A stretch of DNA of 64,000 nucleotides, taken from NCBI GenBank assembly GCA_001464335.1, contig LNEV01000010.1, positions 1-64,000 on the forward strand. The letters are read 5' to 3'. The notes under the pieces were generated by a model that saw only the letters and a list, made by a program, of their open reading frames with translations, made no database searches and was not told where the DNA came from. The first letter of the stretch is position 1. Every line of letters begins with the position of its first letter. Position numbers and translations under genes: made by a program. Positions 40,223 to 50,732 of this stretch are shown here, piece after piece. This DNA is from Rhizobiales bacterium Ga0077545. GTDB taxonomy: Bacteria > Pseudomonadota > Alphaproteobacteria > Rhizobiales > Methylopilaceae.

Positions 40223-43200
40223 TCACTGCACCTGGGCCGGGTTTCTCGGTGCGGTGCCCTGCTGCTCGGTTCTGTTGCGGAACTCGAATAGCTTCCGCAG
40301 AAAACCGGGCGCGACAGCGGAAAGCGGGTTCACGCGCATCTGCGGTCGCGACCAAGCCCCGTCGACGGCAAAGGTTATGCCGACAAGACCGCCATCCGAT
40401 CCGCCTCCCAGAATCGTGCCGATCAGCGGCAGTTTGCCGAACAGGTTGTTGAGCGCGTAAGCCGGGACGAACGTGCCGCTAAGACCGACCTTGTCCTGCA
40501 TATAATTGATCTCGCCACCGAGCGAGGCTCCAAGCTCATTCCCGTAGACTTCGAAATCGTCGATCAGGATGCGCCCGCCCCCAAGCCGGAACTTCGCGTC
40601 GAGCTGGGTGAACGTCATCGTGCCGTTGTTGTTTTGCGCGCGGCCGCCCTGCTGTGAACGGCTGGCAATGCTGTTGAGCTGCTCGTCACCCGTCACCTGG
40701 AAATTCTGCAGACGCACAAGACCCGCGCTCATCTCGCCGGGGGCAACATCGAGTGTCAGCACACCGCCACGAACACGCCGGTAAAGGTCGATGAAACGCA
40801 AAAGCGCGCCTCCATCGGTCGCGCGAAGACTGTGGACGCGCTTCTGCCCTTCCCCGGTGGTGCGGGCCTCAATGGGGCCCGCGCCGAGAACCCCTGTAAG
40901 GGAGAAATTCCGCGTGATGTTGGCACGCCGGCTGATCTTGAGATCGGCACCCGTGAGAATTTCTCCATTGTGCCCGATCACCGTTCCAAGCTTGGCATCG
41001 ACGTCGATGTCGAGCGCGCGTTTTTCCGGAGCGCCCGACGTCACGTCCTTGACGACCGGCTGGATGTTGAACGAGGAACCCTGAAGAGAGATTTTGTACG
41101 CATCTCCCGCCTTGTTGACGGTGAGCCGGGCGTCATCACCTTCCGCCGCCCGGAAGCGGGTGAAGTTTGCCGCCGACAAGCCTCCGGCCTTGGCAAGATC
41201 GACCGATCCGCGAATATCGATCCCGCTGCCCTGTGCGATGAAATCCGCAAGGCGGAAGCCGTCACCATTCGGCTGGACCGTGAAGGAGAGCTGCCCCGGC
41301 GAACCCGCCGCTTTCGCGAGCCCGACAGGTCCCTCGACGGAAGCGCTGGTGAGATCGGCCCGCATGCGGGAATTGGCAAGCTGCCCCGGAGCGTCCTGCA
41401 CAAGCTCTGCCGATATGGGGCCGGCAACGCGCAGGGCCTCGTTGTCGAAGTCCGACATCTTCGACGGATCGAGGGAGAAGCGAACGATCGTTTCGCCGAA
41501 CTTGTTGTCCCCGGTCCGATTGAGCACAGCTTCCACCGCCAGCGGCGCGCCGGACATTCGCACATCACCGCGGAGATTGGCGGTTTCCGGCTCGATCGTC
41601 AGCGTGAAATTCCCGTTATCGATGTTGCGATCGCCGATCGCATTCTCCATCGACCATCCGCTGAGGCTGGCTCCGATGCGCGGCACGAGCCGGGACATTT
41701 CCGCGCCCTTGCCGTATTGACCATGCAGCTTAAGCACGGCCGCGACCGTGCCCTTTCCGCGCATGAACGGCGCAACCGCAGGCGCCATCTCCACCAGGCG
41801 CGGCACGGACATAAGCGCACCTACGGTGGACACCGGCCCCTCGAATTTGACGTCCAGCTCCCCGATGAACGGCTCCTGCCGATGATCGAGGGTCGCAAAC
41901 CGCGTTCCCGCAACCGCGAGCGGTTCGCCGGAACCGGCCTCGACACGTCCCCCCTCGATCAGGGTTTCCATGCGCTCGTTGACGACACGCACCGTGCCGT
42001 GGACGCCGACGGCCGGCGGCACATCCTTGAGGTAGGTTACCGAGGCACCGGAGAACCTGGCATCGAGCGCCAGATCCCGCTTGAGCATCTTGCCGCCGAT
42101 CGGGCCGCGCATGGCAATCGACATATCCTCGACGATGCCGCCCGCGACATTTTCCTCGACCCATTTGCGTGTGCCGGGCGCGACAAGCCCGGGCCAGACG
42201 CGCAGCACCGCCGCGACCGGCGAGCGCGAACCTGCAATGGCGAAATCACCGAGGGGTCGTTCCCCGTTAAAGTCGAACGTCCCGTAGCCGGCGACCGAAA
42301 GCGAACGCCCCTGCACGACGGCCTGTTCGATCGTAAGCTGGCGGGCGGAGCGCTGGAGCGCTCCATTGAGTTCGATCCGGTCGAAACGCAAAGCCTGGAC
42401 ACGCGGATCTCCGCCCGGCGCGCCCTGTTCCTTGCCCGCGAGATGGTACTCCCAGCGATCGTAGGCATCATCAACAGGACGCGCCTCTCCCGCGATGACG
42501 AACCGGGCTCCATGCGCCTGTAGATCGACAGGGTTGATGCGGAGCTTGCGGTCCTGCTCGCTCCACGCAAACTGGACGCGTGTGCGCTCGGCATCCATGC
42601 GCGCTTCGGGCTTGTCGTGTTCGACCATGCTGAAATTGACCACGTCGAGCCGCGCTTCGGCCGCAGGAATCGAGCCCTTTGCATCGAGCCGCGCATAGAC
42701 ATGACCGAACATCTGGCCGCCGAAATGCGACTGCGCCTTGCCGCTGAGAAATTCGTAGGCCAGGCGCCCGAGCGAGAGGTTTTCAAAACCCAGATCGAAA
42801 TTGCGAACACCAGACTCCAGACGGGCGAGACTGGCCGTCACCGACCATTGATCCTGCGGCATGGCGGAGGAAACGCTGGCCGTCAGCGTGTTGTCCTTGC
42901 TGCGCTGGATACGCAGGTCCACCTGATCGAGTTGCTCCACACGGCCGCGCCGCTGATCGTCGATGGTGATGCTCGCGGCGCTGATTTCGGCGAGTTCGAA
43001 ATTCTCGAGCTGCCCGCCCTTCTCAAGCACGGCCTCAGCCGTGGCGATGAAACCGGCTATCTCGGCGGGCGCCGCCTGCGGAGCATCCGCCGCAGGCAGG
43101 TTCAGCAGAGGGCGCCCCTGCACCCCTCCGAGCACGAACTGTCCGTTTTCTTCGATGCGGAGCGTGAGATTGGGCTGTAACAGACGTATGCGGCGCAGCG

Positions 43201-43624
43201 AAAACCGCTGCCCCATGAGCAGATTGCCGTCGAGCGCGACGGCGGCGCGCGGAACCGCCAGAACCGGGTCTCCGTTCGGCGCACGTATCGCGAAGCCATT
43301 GAGACGCACATCGAGACCGTTCATCGTCAGATCGACGCGGCTCCCACCGATGTCCACGTCATAGCCCGGACCAAGCTCGGCCTCGATCGCCTGCGCAATG
43401 CGCGGCGTGACAAACATCGACGTGACGGGAGAAATGATCAGGAGAAAGGCGACAAGCAGAAGGCCCACCACGCCCGCACAGGCGTAAATGCCGATTTTAG
43501 GCCCACGGGAAAGACCGCCAAACCAGCCCCTCAGGCGCGCGGCAAAACCCCGCCCTGCCGGCCGGCCCGGCTGACGCTTGCGGCCCCTGCGCCAGAACGG
43601 TTGTTTTTTTCCCTTGCCGGGCAT
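40223..43624 (-). CDS. AsmA-like / DUF3971 envelope protein
   Basis: 1133 residues. A basic Gly/Arg-rich cytosolic leader, one membrane helix around residues 43-65 ([19 protein letters not shown]), then a very long periplasmic part rich in beta-strands with repeated short hydrophobic-polar segments. The N-terminal DUF3971-like and C-terminal AsmA_2-like regions (DYMQ-type [36 protein letters not shown]) match YhdP/TamB-like proteins thought to bridge the inner and outer membranes for lipid transfer. That role is inferred from relatives. GGAGAGC before ATG 43624 fixes the start; a TTG frame extends 45 bases further. Confidence 0.9.
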   Translation of the reverse strand: MPGKGKKQPFWRRGRKRQPGRPAGRGFAARLRGWFGGLSRGPKIGIYACAGVVGLLLVAFLLIISPVTSMFVTPRIAQAIEAELGPGYDVDIGGSRVDLTMNGLDVRLNGFAIRAPNGDPVLAVPRAAVALDGNLLMGQRFSLRRIRLLQPNLTLRIEENGQFVLGGVQGRPLLNLPAADAPQAAPAEIAGFIATAEAVLEKGGQLENFELAEISAASITIDDQRRGRVEQLDQVDLRIQRSKDNTLTASVSSAMPQDQWSVTASLARLESGVRNFDLGFENLSLGRLAYEFLSGKAQSHFGGQMFGHVYARLDAKGSIPAAEARLDVVNFSMVEHDKPEARMDAERTRVQFAWSEQDRKLRINPVDLQAHGARFVIAGEARPVDDAYDRWEYHLAGKEQGAPGGDPRVQALRFDRIELNGALQRSARQLTIEQAVVQGRSLSVAGYGTFDFNGERPLGDFAIAGSRSPVAAVLRVWPGLVAPGTRKWVEENVAGGIVEDMSIAMRGPIGGKMLKRDLALDARFSGASVTYLKDVPPAVGVHGTVRVVNERMETLIEGGRVEAGSGEPLAVAGTRFATLDHRQEPFIGELDVKFEGPVSTVGALMSVPRLVEMAPAVAPFMRGKGTVAAVLKLHGQYGKGAEMSRLVPRIGASLSGWSMENAIGDRNIDNGNFTLTIEPETANLRGDVRMSGAPLAVEAVLNRTGDNKFGETIVRFSLDPSKMSDFDNEALRVAGPISAELVQDAPGQLANSRMRADLTSASVEGPVGLAKAAGSPGQLSFTVQPNGDGFRLADFIAQGSGIDIRGSVDLAKAGGLSAANFTRFRAAEGDDARLTVNKAGDAYKISLQGSSFNIQPVVKDVTSGAPEKRALDIDVDAKLGTVIGHNGEILTGADLKISRRANITRNFSLTGVLGAGPIEARTTGEGQKRVHSLRATDGGALLRFIDLYRRVRGGVLTLDVAPGEMSAGLVRLQNFQVTGDEQLNSIASRSQQGGRAQNNNGTMTFTQLDAKFRLGGGRILIDDFEVYGNELGASLGGEINYMQDKVGLSGTFVPAYALNNLFGKLPLIGTILGGGSDGGLVGITFAVDGAWSRPQMRVNPLSAVAPGFLRKLFEFRNRTEQQGTAPRNPAQVQ

Positions 43625-43730
43625 AGCTCTCCGCACATCCGCCGCTGACTGGAAACCCAAGCGGATCAAGGCTTGCAGCGCTTCGGAATCCGATCACACA
43701 GGCCCTAGGAATAAGACGAAAGGACGGCGC

Positions 43731-44198
43731 GTGACAAAGCTTGAAGTCGGTAATCCCGCCCCTGATTTCACTCTGCCGCGCGACGGTGGCGGAGAGATAC
43801 GATTGTCGGACTTCCGCGGCAGGAAGGTTGTCCTTTATTTCTACCCGAAAGACGACACGCCCGGCTGCACGGCGGAGGCTATCGCCTTCAACGGCCTGAA
43901 AGCCGATTTCGAGAAGGCAGGAACCGATATCATTGGATTTTCAGCGGATTCCACGGCCCGCCACGACAAGTTCAAAAAAAAGCACGGCCTCGACTTTCCG
44001 CTGGCATCCGATGAGAGCAAGTCGGTCCTCAACACCTACGGCCTCTGGGTCGAGAAAAGCCTCTATGGCCGCAAATATATGGGCGTCGAACGCGCCACAT
44101 TGCTCATCGACGCAGATGGGCGGATCGCGCAGATCTGGCGGAATGTGAAAGTGCCCGGCCATGCGCAAGAGGTTCTGGCCGCGGCCAAGGCGCTCTAG
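43731..44198 (+). CDS. bcp: Thioredoxin-dependent peroxiredoxin, BCP/PrxQ type
   Basis: 155 residues, cytosolic. Reduces hydroperoxides through the peroxidatic cysteine in [16 protein letters not shown] near residue 45. In most BCPs a resolving cysteine follows five residues later (CTxEAC); here that position is Ile, so the protein is of the form lacking the nearby resolving cysteine. [26 protein letters not shown] and [25 protein letters not shown] complete the pattern. GTG start at 43731, with AAAGGA eight bases upstream. Divergent from the AsmA-like gene. Confidence 0.94.
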   Translation: MTKLEVGNPAPDFTLPRDGGGEIRLSDFRGRKVVLYFYPKDDTPGCTAEAIAFNGLKADFEKAGTDIIGFSADSTARHDKFKKKHGLDFPLASDESKSVLNTYGLWVEKSLYGRKYMGVERATLLIDADGRIAQIWRNVKVPGHAQEVLAAAKAL

Positions 44199-44293
44199 AT
44201 CCGCCCGAATCATGGTTACGCCGAATTAACCATGCGCAGGGCATCAAGGTGCTCTTGGAGCCGGTTTGTTCGCCGGTCAGCGGGGAGCGCGCG

Positions 44294-45448
44294 ATGGTCG
44301 AGCGACGGGACGCCAACACAAAGAGCTTCGTGCTCGTGCAGCGCCAGTTTCGCCCGGTCCGGTTCGAACTCCATCCGTTCGCCGCGGTAGCCCTTGGGCT
44401 CTTTGCTCTGGCCTTACTTGGGTGGTCTTTCGCCACGACGAGCTACGCGCTGTTCCGCGACGAATTCCTGATGCAGATCGTGTCGCGCCACACCGCCTCG
44501 GAGCAGGCATCGAGCGCGGAAATAGCGCGCCTCAAGGCCGACGCCGCCCGCGCAAGCAGTCGCCTTCTCATCGAGCGGGAAGAATTCACCCGCAAACTCG
44601 GCGAATTTGCGGAACGGCAGACCAACATCGAGCGCAAGCAGGAGCTTCTGTCAGGGCTTCCGGAAGCAGATGCCGGGAACGACAATCCCGGTGAGCTTCG
44701 GCTGCGGTCTCCCAAGCCGGTTCGCGAATCCCGCATGGACCACGGCGGAACAAGCGGCAGTCTTGCCGAGGTCGAACGCCGCTTCGCGCGGATCGAGAAG
44801 ACGCAGCAGCGGCAGATGGCGGCGTTGAAGTCCCGGCTCGACCGGGAGCGCCTCAATCTCTCACGTGTCTATGCGTCATTGGGCCTGCGCTCGCCGGAGG
44901 CTCCGATAAAGGCCGGTATCGGCGGCCTTTACATTCCATCGCTCCCGGACGAAGGCTTGTCGGAATGGGGCGAACCCGAGCTTGTCGAGCTTCAGGGCGT
45001 CATGCAGGAGGCCGAGCACCTGCGGCGCGGCCTCGCTTTCGTTCCCGTGCGCCACCCCGCTCCGCAAGCGTCGCAGGTCAGTGCTTTTGGAAACCGCGTC
45101 GATCCGTTTCTCGGGACGATGGCGTTTCACAGCGGTGTCGACCTCGACCTCCCAAGCGGGGCGCCGGCGCGGACGACCGCCTCGGGGACCGTGGTCTCGG
45201 CGGGCTGGAACGGCGGATATGGCCTGATGGTCGAGGTACGCCACGAGCAGGGCTTCTCCACCCGCTATGCGCATCTGTCCTCTGTCGCGGTGTCGGAGGG
45301 CGATGAGGTCAATGTGGGTGACATTGTCGGGCGTGTCGGCTCGACCGGCCGCTCGACCGGGCCGCATCTGCATTACGAAACACGCCTCAACGACCGGGCG
45401 CTCGACCCCCGCCGCTTTCTTGCCGCCGCGGCAATGCTCGGAGATTAG
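44294..45448 (+). CDS. Membrane-anchored M23 peptidoglycan endopeptidase
   Basis: 384 residues. One N-terminal membrane helix (about residues 29-48, AAVALGLFALALLGWSFATT), a long coiled-coil region (SAEIARLKADAARASSRLLIEREEF and on to residue 200), then an M23 domain. The zinc site looks intact: NRVDPFLGTMAFHSGVDLDLPSG gives HxxxD, and GPHLHYETRLNDRALDPRRFL gives the HxH pair. This suggests an active DD-endopeptidase, unlike the degenerate NlpD-like protein at 25591. GGGGAG precedes the ATG at 44294. Its stop overlaps the convergent prfB stop by two bases. Confidence 0.92.
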   Translation: MVERRDANTKSFVLVQRQFRPVRFELHPFAAVALGLFALALLGWSFATTSYALFRDEFLMQIVSRHTASEQASSAEIARLKADAARASSRLLIEREEFTRKLGEFAERQTNIERKQELLSGLPEADAGNDNPGELRLRSPKPVRESRMDHGGTSGSLAEVERRFARIEKTQQRQMAALKSRLDRERLNLSRVYASLGLRSPEAPIKAGIGGLYIPSLPDEGLSEWGEPELVELQGVMQEAEHLRRGLAFVPVRHPAPQASQVSAFGNRVDPFLGTMAFHSGVDLDLPSGAPARTTASGTVVSAGWNGGYGLMVEVRHEQGFSTRYAHLSSVAVSEGDEVNVGDIVGRVGSTGRSTGPHLHYETRLNDRALDPRRFLAAAAMLGD

Positions 45449-46576
45449 TCGACGTCTTCGACGCTGTCGGGCCCACCGCCGTAAACGCGCTGCGCCAAGG
45501 CCGCTTCCATGTACGGATCGAGTGCGCCATCCAGCACATCGTCCGGGCTTGTCGAGGTGACGCCGGTGCGCAGATCCTTCACCATCTGATACGGCTGAAG
45601 CACATACGAGCGAATCTGGTGACCCCAGCCGATATCGGTCTTGGCGGCCTGTTCGGCCATCGCCTGCGCCTCACGCTTTTTCAGTTCAAGCTCATAGAGC
45701 TTGGCGCGCAGCATGTTCCACGCGGTGGCGCGGTTCTTGTGCTGGGAACGATCGCCCTGCGAGACCACCGCGATGCCGGTCGGAATGTGCGTCAGACGAA
45801 CGGCGGATTCGGTCTTGTTGACGTGCTGGCCGCCCGCACCGCCCGAACGCATCGTATCGACACGCACCTGGCCTTCGTCGATCTCAATCTGGATGCGGTC
45901 GTCGACGACGGGGTAGACATCGATCGAGGCAAAGCTCGTCTGGCGGCGCGCGTTCGCATCGAACGGCGAAATGCGGACAAGACGATGCACGCCGCTTTCG
46001 GTCTTCATCCAGCCATAGGCGTTACGGCCTTTGACGAGAATCGTCGCACCCTTGATGCCCGCGCCCTCACCTTCCTGCCGGTCCACGAGCTCGACCTTGA
46101 AGCCGCGGCGCTCGGCCCAGCGCGTGTACATGCGCAGGAGCATTTCCGCCCAGTCCTGGCTTTCGGTGCCGCCCGCGCCGGAATGGACTTCGAGATAGGT
46201 ATCCATCTCGTCGGCCTCGCCCGACAGAAGCGTCTCGATCTGCTGCTTGGCCGCCTCGTCCCGAAGCGCCTTGATCGCCGCTTCGGCCTCCGCGACAACA
46301 CCTTCATCGTTCTCGGTTTCGCCGAGTTCGATCAGCTCGATGTTGTCGGCGAGTTCCTGTTCGACGCGCTTGATCTGGTCGATACGTGTTTCCAGATCGG
46401 TGCGTTCGCGCATCAGTTTCTGCGCGCGGTCGGCATCGTCCCAGAGGGTCGGGTCTTCGGAGAGCGCGTTCAGTTCGCGCAGGCGGTTGTTGGCGGCATC
46501 CCAGTCAAAGATGCCTCCTCAGCAGCCCGACTGACTGCTTAAGCTCTTCTACGAGTGACGATATCTCGGCGCGCAT
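45445..46576 (-). CDS. prfB: Peptide chain release factor 2, made by programmed +1 frameshift
   Basis: Terminates translation at UGA and UAA. The gene opens with ATG 46576 and reads 23 codons (MRAEISSLVEELKQSVGLLRRHL) to an in-frame TGA at 46507-46505. A +1 shift at CTTTGAC continues as DWDAANNRLRELNALSEDPTLWDD to the TAA at 45445, giving about 376 residues, the normal RF2 size. Seen: GAGGTESQDWAEMLLRMY with the catalytic GGQ in MRSGGAGGQHVNKTESAVRLTH, and RKNR-type QGDRSQHKNRATAW. The downstream frame alone (from 46413) lacks the conserved N-terminus. Confidence 0.96.
46504..46519 (-). promoter_or_regulatory. RF2 programmed frameshift signal
   Basis: On the minus strand AGGAGG (46519-46514) is followed after three bases by CTT TGA C. 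This is the canonical arrangement: an internal Shine-Dalgarno pairing with the ribosome, a slippery CUU codon and an in-frame UGA read poorly when RF2 is scarce. It autoregulates prfB. Confidence 0.95.
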
Positions 46577-46660
46577 GATTTGTTCGAAAGGTTTGGAGAA
46601 TGTGGGGCGGAACCTAGGGGCCCCGCTCGCGGATGTAAACTGCCTAAGTTGGCCTGTTCT

Positions 46661-46942
46661 TCAGATGCCTTGAGGCTTTGCCCCGTGTTCCGCACAGCGC
46701 CATTCGCGAGGCTGGCAGGCAAGACCGGGTGTCGAGCATTTTACGTCCCCGGCGTCCTTGAGGCAGATTTCGCAACCATTGGTAAAGCTGCGGCAATCCG
46801 GGCTTGCGCGCACCACCTCATCCAGACTTTGCGTCGAGGGAGAGAAGGGTGGCTTCAGAGGAGCCAGGCGCGGTTCGTCAGCAAAGGCGCGACCGGCAAG
46901 CGCAACCACCGCCAGAGCGGCGATGGCAACGGCCCGTCGCAT
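46661..46942 (-). CDS. Cys-rich exported protein coupled to PBP1A
   Basis: 93 residues. A Sec signal peptide (MRRAVAIAALAVVALAGRAFA, cut before DEP) precedes about 72 mature residues with six cysteines (SPDCRS, NGCEIC, VKCS, LACQ, WRCAEH), an even number that suggests disulfides in the periplasm. No family recognised. Its ATG overlaps the mrcA stop as TGATG, so it is translated from the PBP1A message. prfB begins after a further 84 bases downstream. Confidence 0.75.
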   Translation of the reverse strand: MRRAVAIAALAVVALAGRAFADEPRLAPLKPPFSPSTQSLDEVVRASPDCRSFTNGCEICLKDAGDVKCSTPGLACQPREWRCAEHGAKPQGI

Positions 46943-49413
46943 CAGTAAAGCCCGCCGGTTCCTGTACGTACTCCACCGCTAGCAGGCGGAGGACCGCCCT
47001 GCCCGTACTCGCCGCCGCCCCCGCCATAGCCGATGACGGAGAAGCTGTCAGGCGGGGCTGTTCCCGGCTTGAAGGCTTCGAGGATGACCCTCTGGTCTCC
47101 CGGACCGGCGCGCATTCCGGTCTGCGCATTGATGCGGACGAGCTTGATGCCCGCCGGCACGCGGAACGGAACCGCGGGCTTGTCGTGCAGCGCCATTTTG
47201 AGGAAATCGCCAACGATCGGTGCGGCAAGCTCGCCACCCGTCGTGCCACGCCCCATCGGACGCGGCTTGTCGTAACCAACATAGACGCCGATCGCGAGGT
47301 CCGGCGTGAAACCGACAAACCAGGAATCCTTGTAATCGTTCGTCGTGCCTGTTTTTCCAGCCACCGGCTTGCCGACCTGCCGCAGAACGGTCGCTGTGCC
47401 GCGCAGAACGACGCCTTCCATCATGCTCGTGATCTGATACGCCGTTAGCGGATCGAGCACCTGCTCGCGCTGGTCCACAAGCGTCGGCGGCTGCTGGCCG
47501 CGCCAGTCGTCGGCCTTGCAGCCCTGGCAATCGCGTTCATCGTGCTTGTAGATCGTGCGTCCGTACCGATCCTGCACACGGTCGATCAACGATGGCGTGA
47601 CCTTTTTCCCGCCGTTCGCAAAGATTGAATAGCCGGACACCATCTTCACGAGCGTCGTCTCGCCCGCGCCAAGCGCCATCGACAGGAAAGGAGGCAGGTC
47701 ATCCGACACGCCGAAACGGCGCGCATATTCGGAAATGATGGGCATACCCATGTCCTGGGCGAGCCGGACCGTCATGACGTTACGCGACTTCTCGATACCG
47801 AAGCGCAGGGTCTGCGGGCCATAGAACTCGCCAGAATAGTTTTCCGGGCGCCAGACGCCCTGTCCACCGCCCTGCTCGACTTCCACCGGCGCGTCGAGCA
47901 CCACCGAAGACGGCGTATAGCCGTTGTCGAGAGCGGCGGCATAGAGGAACGGCTTGAAGGCGGAACCCGGCTGCCGAAGGGCCTGCGTGGCGCGGTTGAA
48001 CTCGCTCTGCTCGTAGGAGAACCCGCCGACCAGTGCGAGCACGCGGCCGGTATAGGGGTCCATGACGCAGATGGCGCCGGAAATTTCCGGAATCTGCCTC
48101 AGCCGGAACTGGCCTTCGCGGGTGTTGCCGTCCTTGTCTTTCAGGGCTTCAACATAAACAACATCGCCGACCGCGAGCGCATCCTTCTGGCCTTCGGGCC
48201 GCGTCGCGCCGCTGGCCCATTTGGCCCATTTCATTCCTTCGGCCGGAAGATTGGCAATGACGCGTTCGGACTTGACCGCACCCGTCGCCTCGCGGCCCGG
48301 CTGGAGGCCGATCTGCCAGCCGCCCTCGGCCTTGGCGAGAACGATGGCGAGTGACCAGCCGGCATCTGACACGGCGGGCACATCGGACAGGGCCTTGCCC
48401 CAATCCTCGCCGAGGGGAACGTTCTTCACCGCGCCGCGCCAGCCACGCCCTTCGTCGAACTTCACGAATGCCGACGAGAGCGACTTCTTCGCCATTTCCT
48501 GCAATTGGGGATCAAGTGCCGTGCGTACGGAAAGACCGCCGTCGTACAAGCCCTTGCCGCCGTACTTTTCGTAAAGGACACGACGGACTTCTTCGGCATA
48601 ATATTGCGCGGTGTACACATGCGCGCGCGATCCACGCGCGGTCACGCCGAGCGGCATGGCCTTCTGCTTTTCGGCCTCTTCACGCGACACATAGCCGTTT
48701 TCGGCCATGCGATCGATGACCCAGTTGCGGCGCTCGATCGCGCGTTCGGGCTGACGGAAGGGGTGATAATTGTTCGGCGCTTTCGGAAGTGCTGCCAGAT
48801 AGGCGACCTCCGAAATCGTCAGTTCATGAACCGACTTGTCGAAATAGTTCAGTGCCGCAGCCGCGATGCCGTAATTGCCGAGGCCAAGATAGATCTCGTT
48901 CAGATAAAGCTCGAGAATTTTTTCCTTGGAGAAGGTCTGCTCAATGCGGACGGAGAGCAGCGCTTCCTTGATCTTTCGGTTCAGGGACGTCTCGTTCGTC
49001 AGAAGGAAGTTCTTCGCGACCTGCTGCGTGATCGTCGAGGCGCCTTGCGGGCGGATGTTCCGGCCGAAATTCTCGATGTTCGTCCAGACGGCGCGGGCGA
49101 TGCCCGTCGGGTCTATACCCCCGTGCTGGAAGAAGTTCTTGTCTTCCGCAGACAGGAAAGCCTGGATGACGGAGGCCGGAACCGCCTGGATCGGCAGGAA
49201 GAGACGCCGCTCGTTCGCATATTCGGCAATGAGACTGCCATCGACGGCATGAAGGCGCGTCATGATCGGCGGCTCGTATTTCTCGAGCGTGGCATGATCG
49301 GGAAGATCCTGCGCCTGCTGCCAGATGAACACGCCAACGCCAACCGCGGCGATGAGGCCGATGATCGTTGCCGTGGCGAACAGGAAACCGAAAAACCGCA
49401 GAAGAAGGCGCAT
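46942..49413 (-). CDS. mrcA: Penicillin-binding protein 1A (glycosyltransferase/transpeptidase)
   Basis: 823 residues. Short cytosolic tail, one membrane helix (residues 7-31), then a GT51 glycosyltransferase domain with AFLSAEDKNFFQHGGIDPTGIARA and GASTITQQVAKNFLL. A transpeptidase domain follows with SxxK in RQPGSAFKPFLYAAAL near residue 490, SxN in KSRNVMTVRLAQ and KTG in AGKTGTTNDYKDSWFVGFTPD. It polymerises and cross-links peptidoglycan. The C-terminal tail is Gly/Pro-rich. It lies after amiC on the same strand; the two often form an operon in this group. Confidence 0.97.
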   Translation of the reverse strand: MRLLLRFFGFLFATATIIGLIAAVGVGVFIWQQAQDLPDHATLEKYEPPIMTRLHAVDGSLIAEYANERRLFLPIQAVPASVIQAFLSAEDKNFFQHGGIDPTGIARAVWTNIENFGRNIRPQGASTITQQVAKNFLLTNETSLNRKIKEALLSVRIEQTFSKEKILELYLNEIYLGLGNYGIAAAALNYFDKSVHELTISEVAYLAALPKAPNNYHPFRQPERAIERRNWVIDRMAENGYVSREEAEKQKAMPLGVTARGSRAHVYTAQYYAEEVRRVLYEKYGGKGLYDGGLSVRTALDPQLQEMAKKSLSSAFVKFDEGRGWRGAVKNVPLGEDWGKALSDVPAVSDAGWSLAIVLAKAEGGWQIGLQPGREATGAVKSERVIANLPAEGMKWAKWASGATRPEGQKDALAVGDVVYVEALKDKDGNTREGQFRLRQIPEISGAICVMDPYTGRVLALVGGFSYEQSEFNRATQALRQPGSAFKPFLYAAALDNGYTPSSVVLDAPVEVEQGGGQGVWRPENYSGEFYGPQTLRFGIEKSRNVMTVRLAQDMGMPIISEYARRFGVSDDLPPFLSMALGAGETTLVKMVSGYSIFANGGKKVTPSLIDRVQDRYGRTIYKHDERDCQGCKADDWRGQQPPTLVDQREQVLDPLTAYQITSMMEGVVLRGTATVLRQVGKPVAGKTGTTNDYKDSWFVGFTPDLAIGVYVGYDKPRPMGRGTTGGELAAPIVGDFLKMALHDKPAVPFRVPAGIKLVRINAQTGMRAGPGDQRVILEAFKPGTAPPDSFSVIGYGGGGGEYGQGGPPPASGGVRTGTGGLY

Positions 49414-49520
49414 GAGCGCGATATGTCCCCAAAAGATATGATCGCCCCAGCCGACGCTTTGGCTCTGCGATATTCACGGCATTGGACGTGTTTTGTGGAA
49501 TTTATGGGGCGCGATGCCCT

Positions 49521-50732
49521 TCAATTCACAGATGATCCTCCGCCCTTTGCCGTCGTACGAGGAGCAAAATAGGCGTCCATGCTTGTCACGATCGCGTCAG
49601 CAGCTTTATCTCTCCAGCCTCGCGAGAGCAAAAGCTTCAGGTCTTCCCGGCTCGACATATAGCCGAGCTCCAGCAGTGCGGAGGGCACATCCGGCGCCTT
49701 CAGCACCACGAAACCGGCCGCACGCTGGGGGTTCTTGTTGAGGCGGATGGCCTTCCCGACCGACGAAACCAGACTTCCCGCAAAGCGCGAGGAAAAGACC
49801 CGGGTTTCGCGCCGCGCCAGATCGATGAGAATCCCGGCGACGTCGTCCGGCTCCTCGCTGAGATCGACCCCGGCGATGATGTCAGCGCGGTTTTCCTTCT
49901 CCGCGAGCCGCTCCGCTTCCGCGTCGCTCGCCCGGTCGGACAATGTGTAGATCGTCGCGCCGCGCACGCCGAACGGATCCGCCGACAGCGAATCGGCATG
50001 GATCGACAGCAGAAGATCGGCCGCGTTTTCGCGGGCAAAGCGGACGCGGTCCGCGAGCGCGATGAAACTGTCGTCTTCGCGCGTCATCGCCACACGGTAG
50101 CGGCCAGACGCGGTGAGCTTCTCCCTGAGCGTGTGGGCGAATTCCAGCACGACCTGTTTTTCTTCCTCGCCGCCTGCCGCCTTTGCGCCCGTGTCGATGC
50201 CGCCATGTCCCGGATCGATGACAATGACCGGCCGTGTATCGGCCGCGTCCGCGGCGACCTTGGGTGCGGCCGGCTCGGGAAGCCTGTCACCGCGGCCGGT
50301 ATCGCTGCGCATATTGGACAGGAACGCGCTTTCGGATGTCGGCGTCATGTCCACGATAAGCCGCGCGGGCTGGCCCTCCTGAGCCGGCACGGAATTCAGG
50401 ACGGCCTTCACCGGCTTCGTCGTGTCGATCACGATTCGCGAGCGGCCCGGCGCGATCAACCCGAACCGGTAGGCCGAGACGAGACCGCGCGCCTGATGCG
50501 GCAGCGCTTTGGTGCCGAAGGACACCTCCGGCAGATCGACGATGACACGGTAGGGGTCCGCAAGCGTGAACACGCGCGGTGCCACCTGCGATTCGAGATC
50601 GACGATGAGCCGGGTCGCCTTCTCGTCGCCCCCGAGGCGGGTGTCCGTCGCAGCGACAACGCGCGGCGCCTGTTCCGCCGCAGCCGGAACGGCCAGGAGA
50701 ATGAGTGGAAGAAGGAGGGCGAATCTCGTCAT
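49521..50732 (-). CDS. amiC: N-acetylmuramoyl-L-alanine amidase (AmiC type)
   Basis: 403 residues. Signal peptide (MTRFALLLPLILLAVPAAA), an N-terminal AMIN domain (residues 25-135, TRLIVDLESQVAPRVFTLADPYRVIVDLPE), then an Amidase_3 domain with the zinc-binding VIVIDPGHGGIDTGAKAAGG, EKQVVLEFAHTLREKL, LLSIHADSL and ALLELGYMSSREDLKLL. It cleaves the stem peptide from MurNAc to split daughter cells, and enzymes of this type need a LytM activator; an NlpD-like candidate is at 25591. Located 107 bases before mrcA. Confidence 0.95.
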   Translation of the reverse strand: MTRFALLLPLILLAVPAAAEQAPRVVAATDTRLGGDEKATRLIVDLESQVAPRVFTLADPYRVIVDLPEVSFGTKALPHQARGLVSAYRFGLIAPGRSRIVIDTTKPVKAVLNSVPAQEGQPARLIVDMTPTSESAFLSNMRSDTGRGDRLPEPAAPKVAADAADTRPVIVIDPGHGGIDTGAKAAGGEEEKQVVLEFAHTLREKLTASGRYRVAMTREDDSFIALADRVRFARENAADLLLSIHADSLSADPFGVRGATIYTLSDRASDAEAERLAEKENRADIIAGVDLSEEPDDVAGILIDLARRETRVFSSRFAGSLVSSVGKAIRLNKNPQRAAGFVVLKAPDVPSALLELGYMSSREDLKLLLSRGWRDKAADAIVTSMDAYFAPRTTAKGGGSSVN

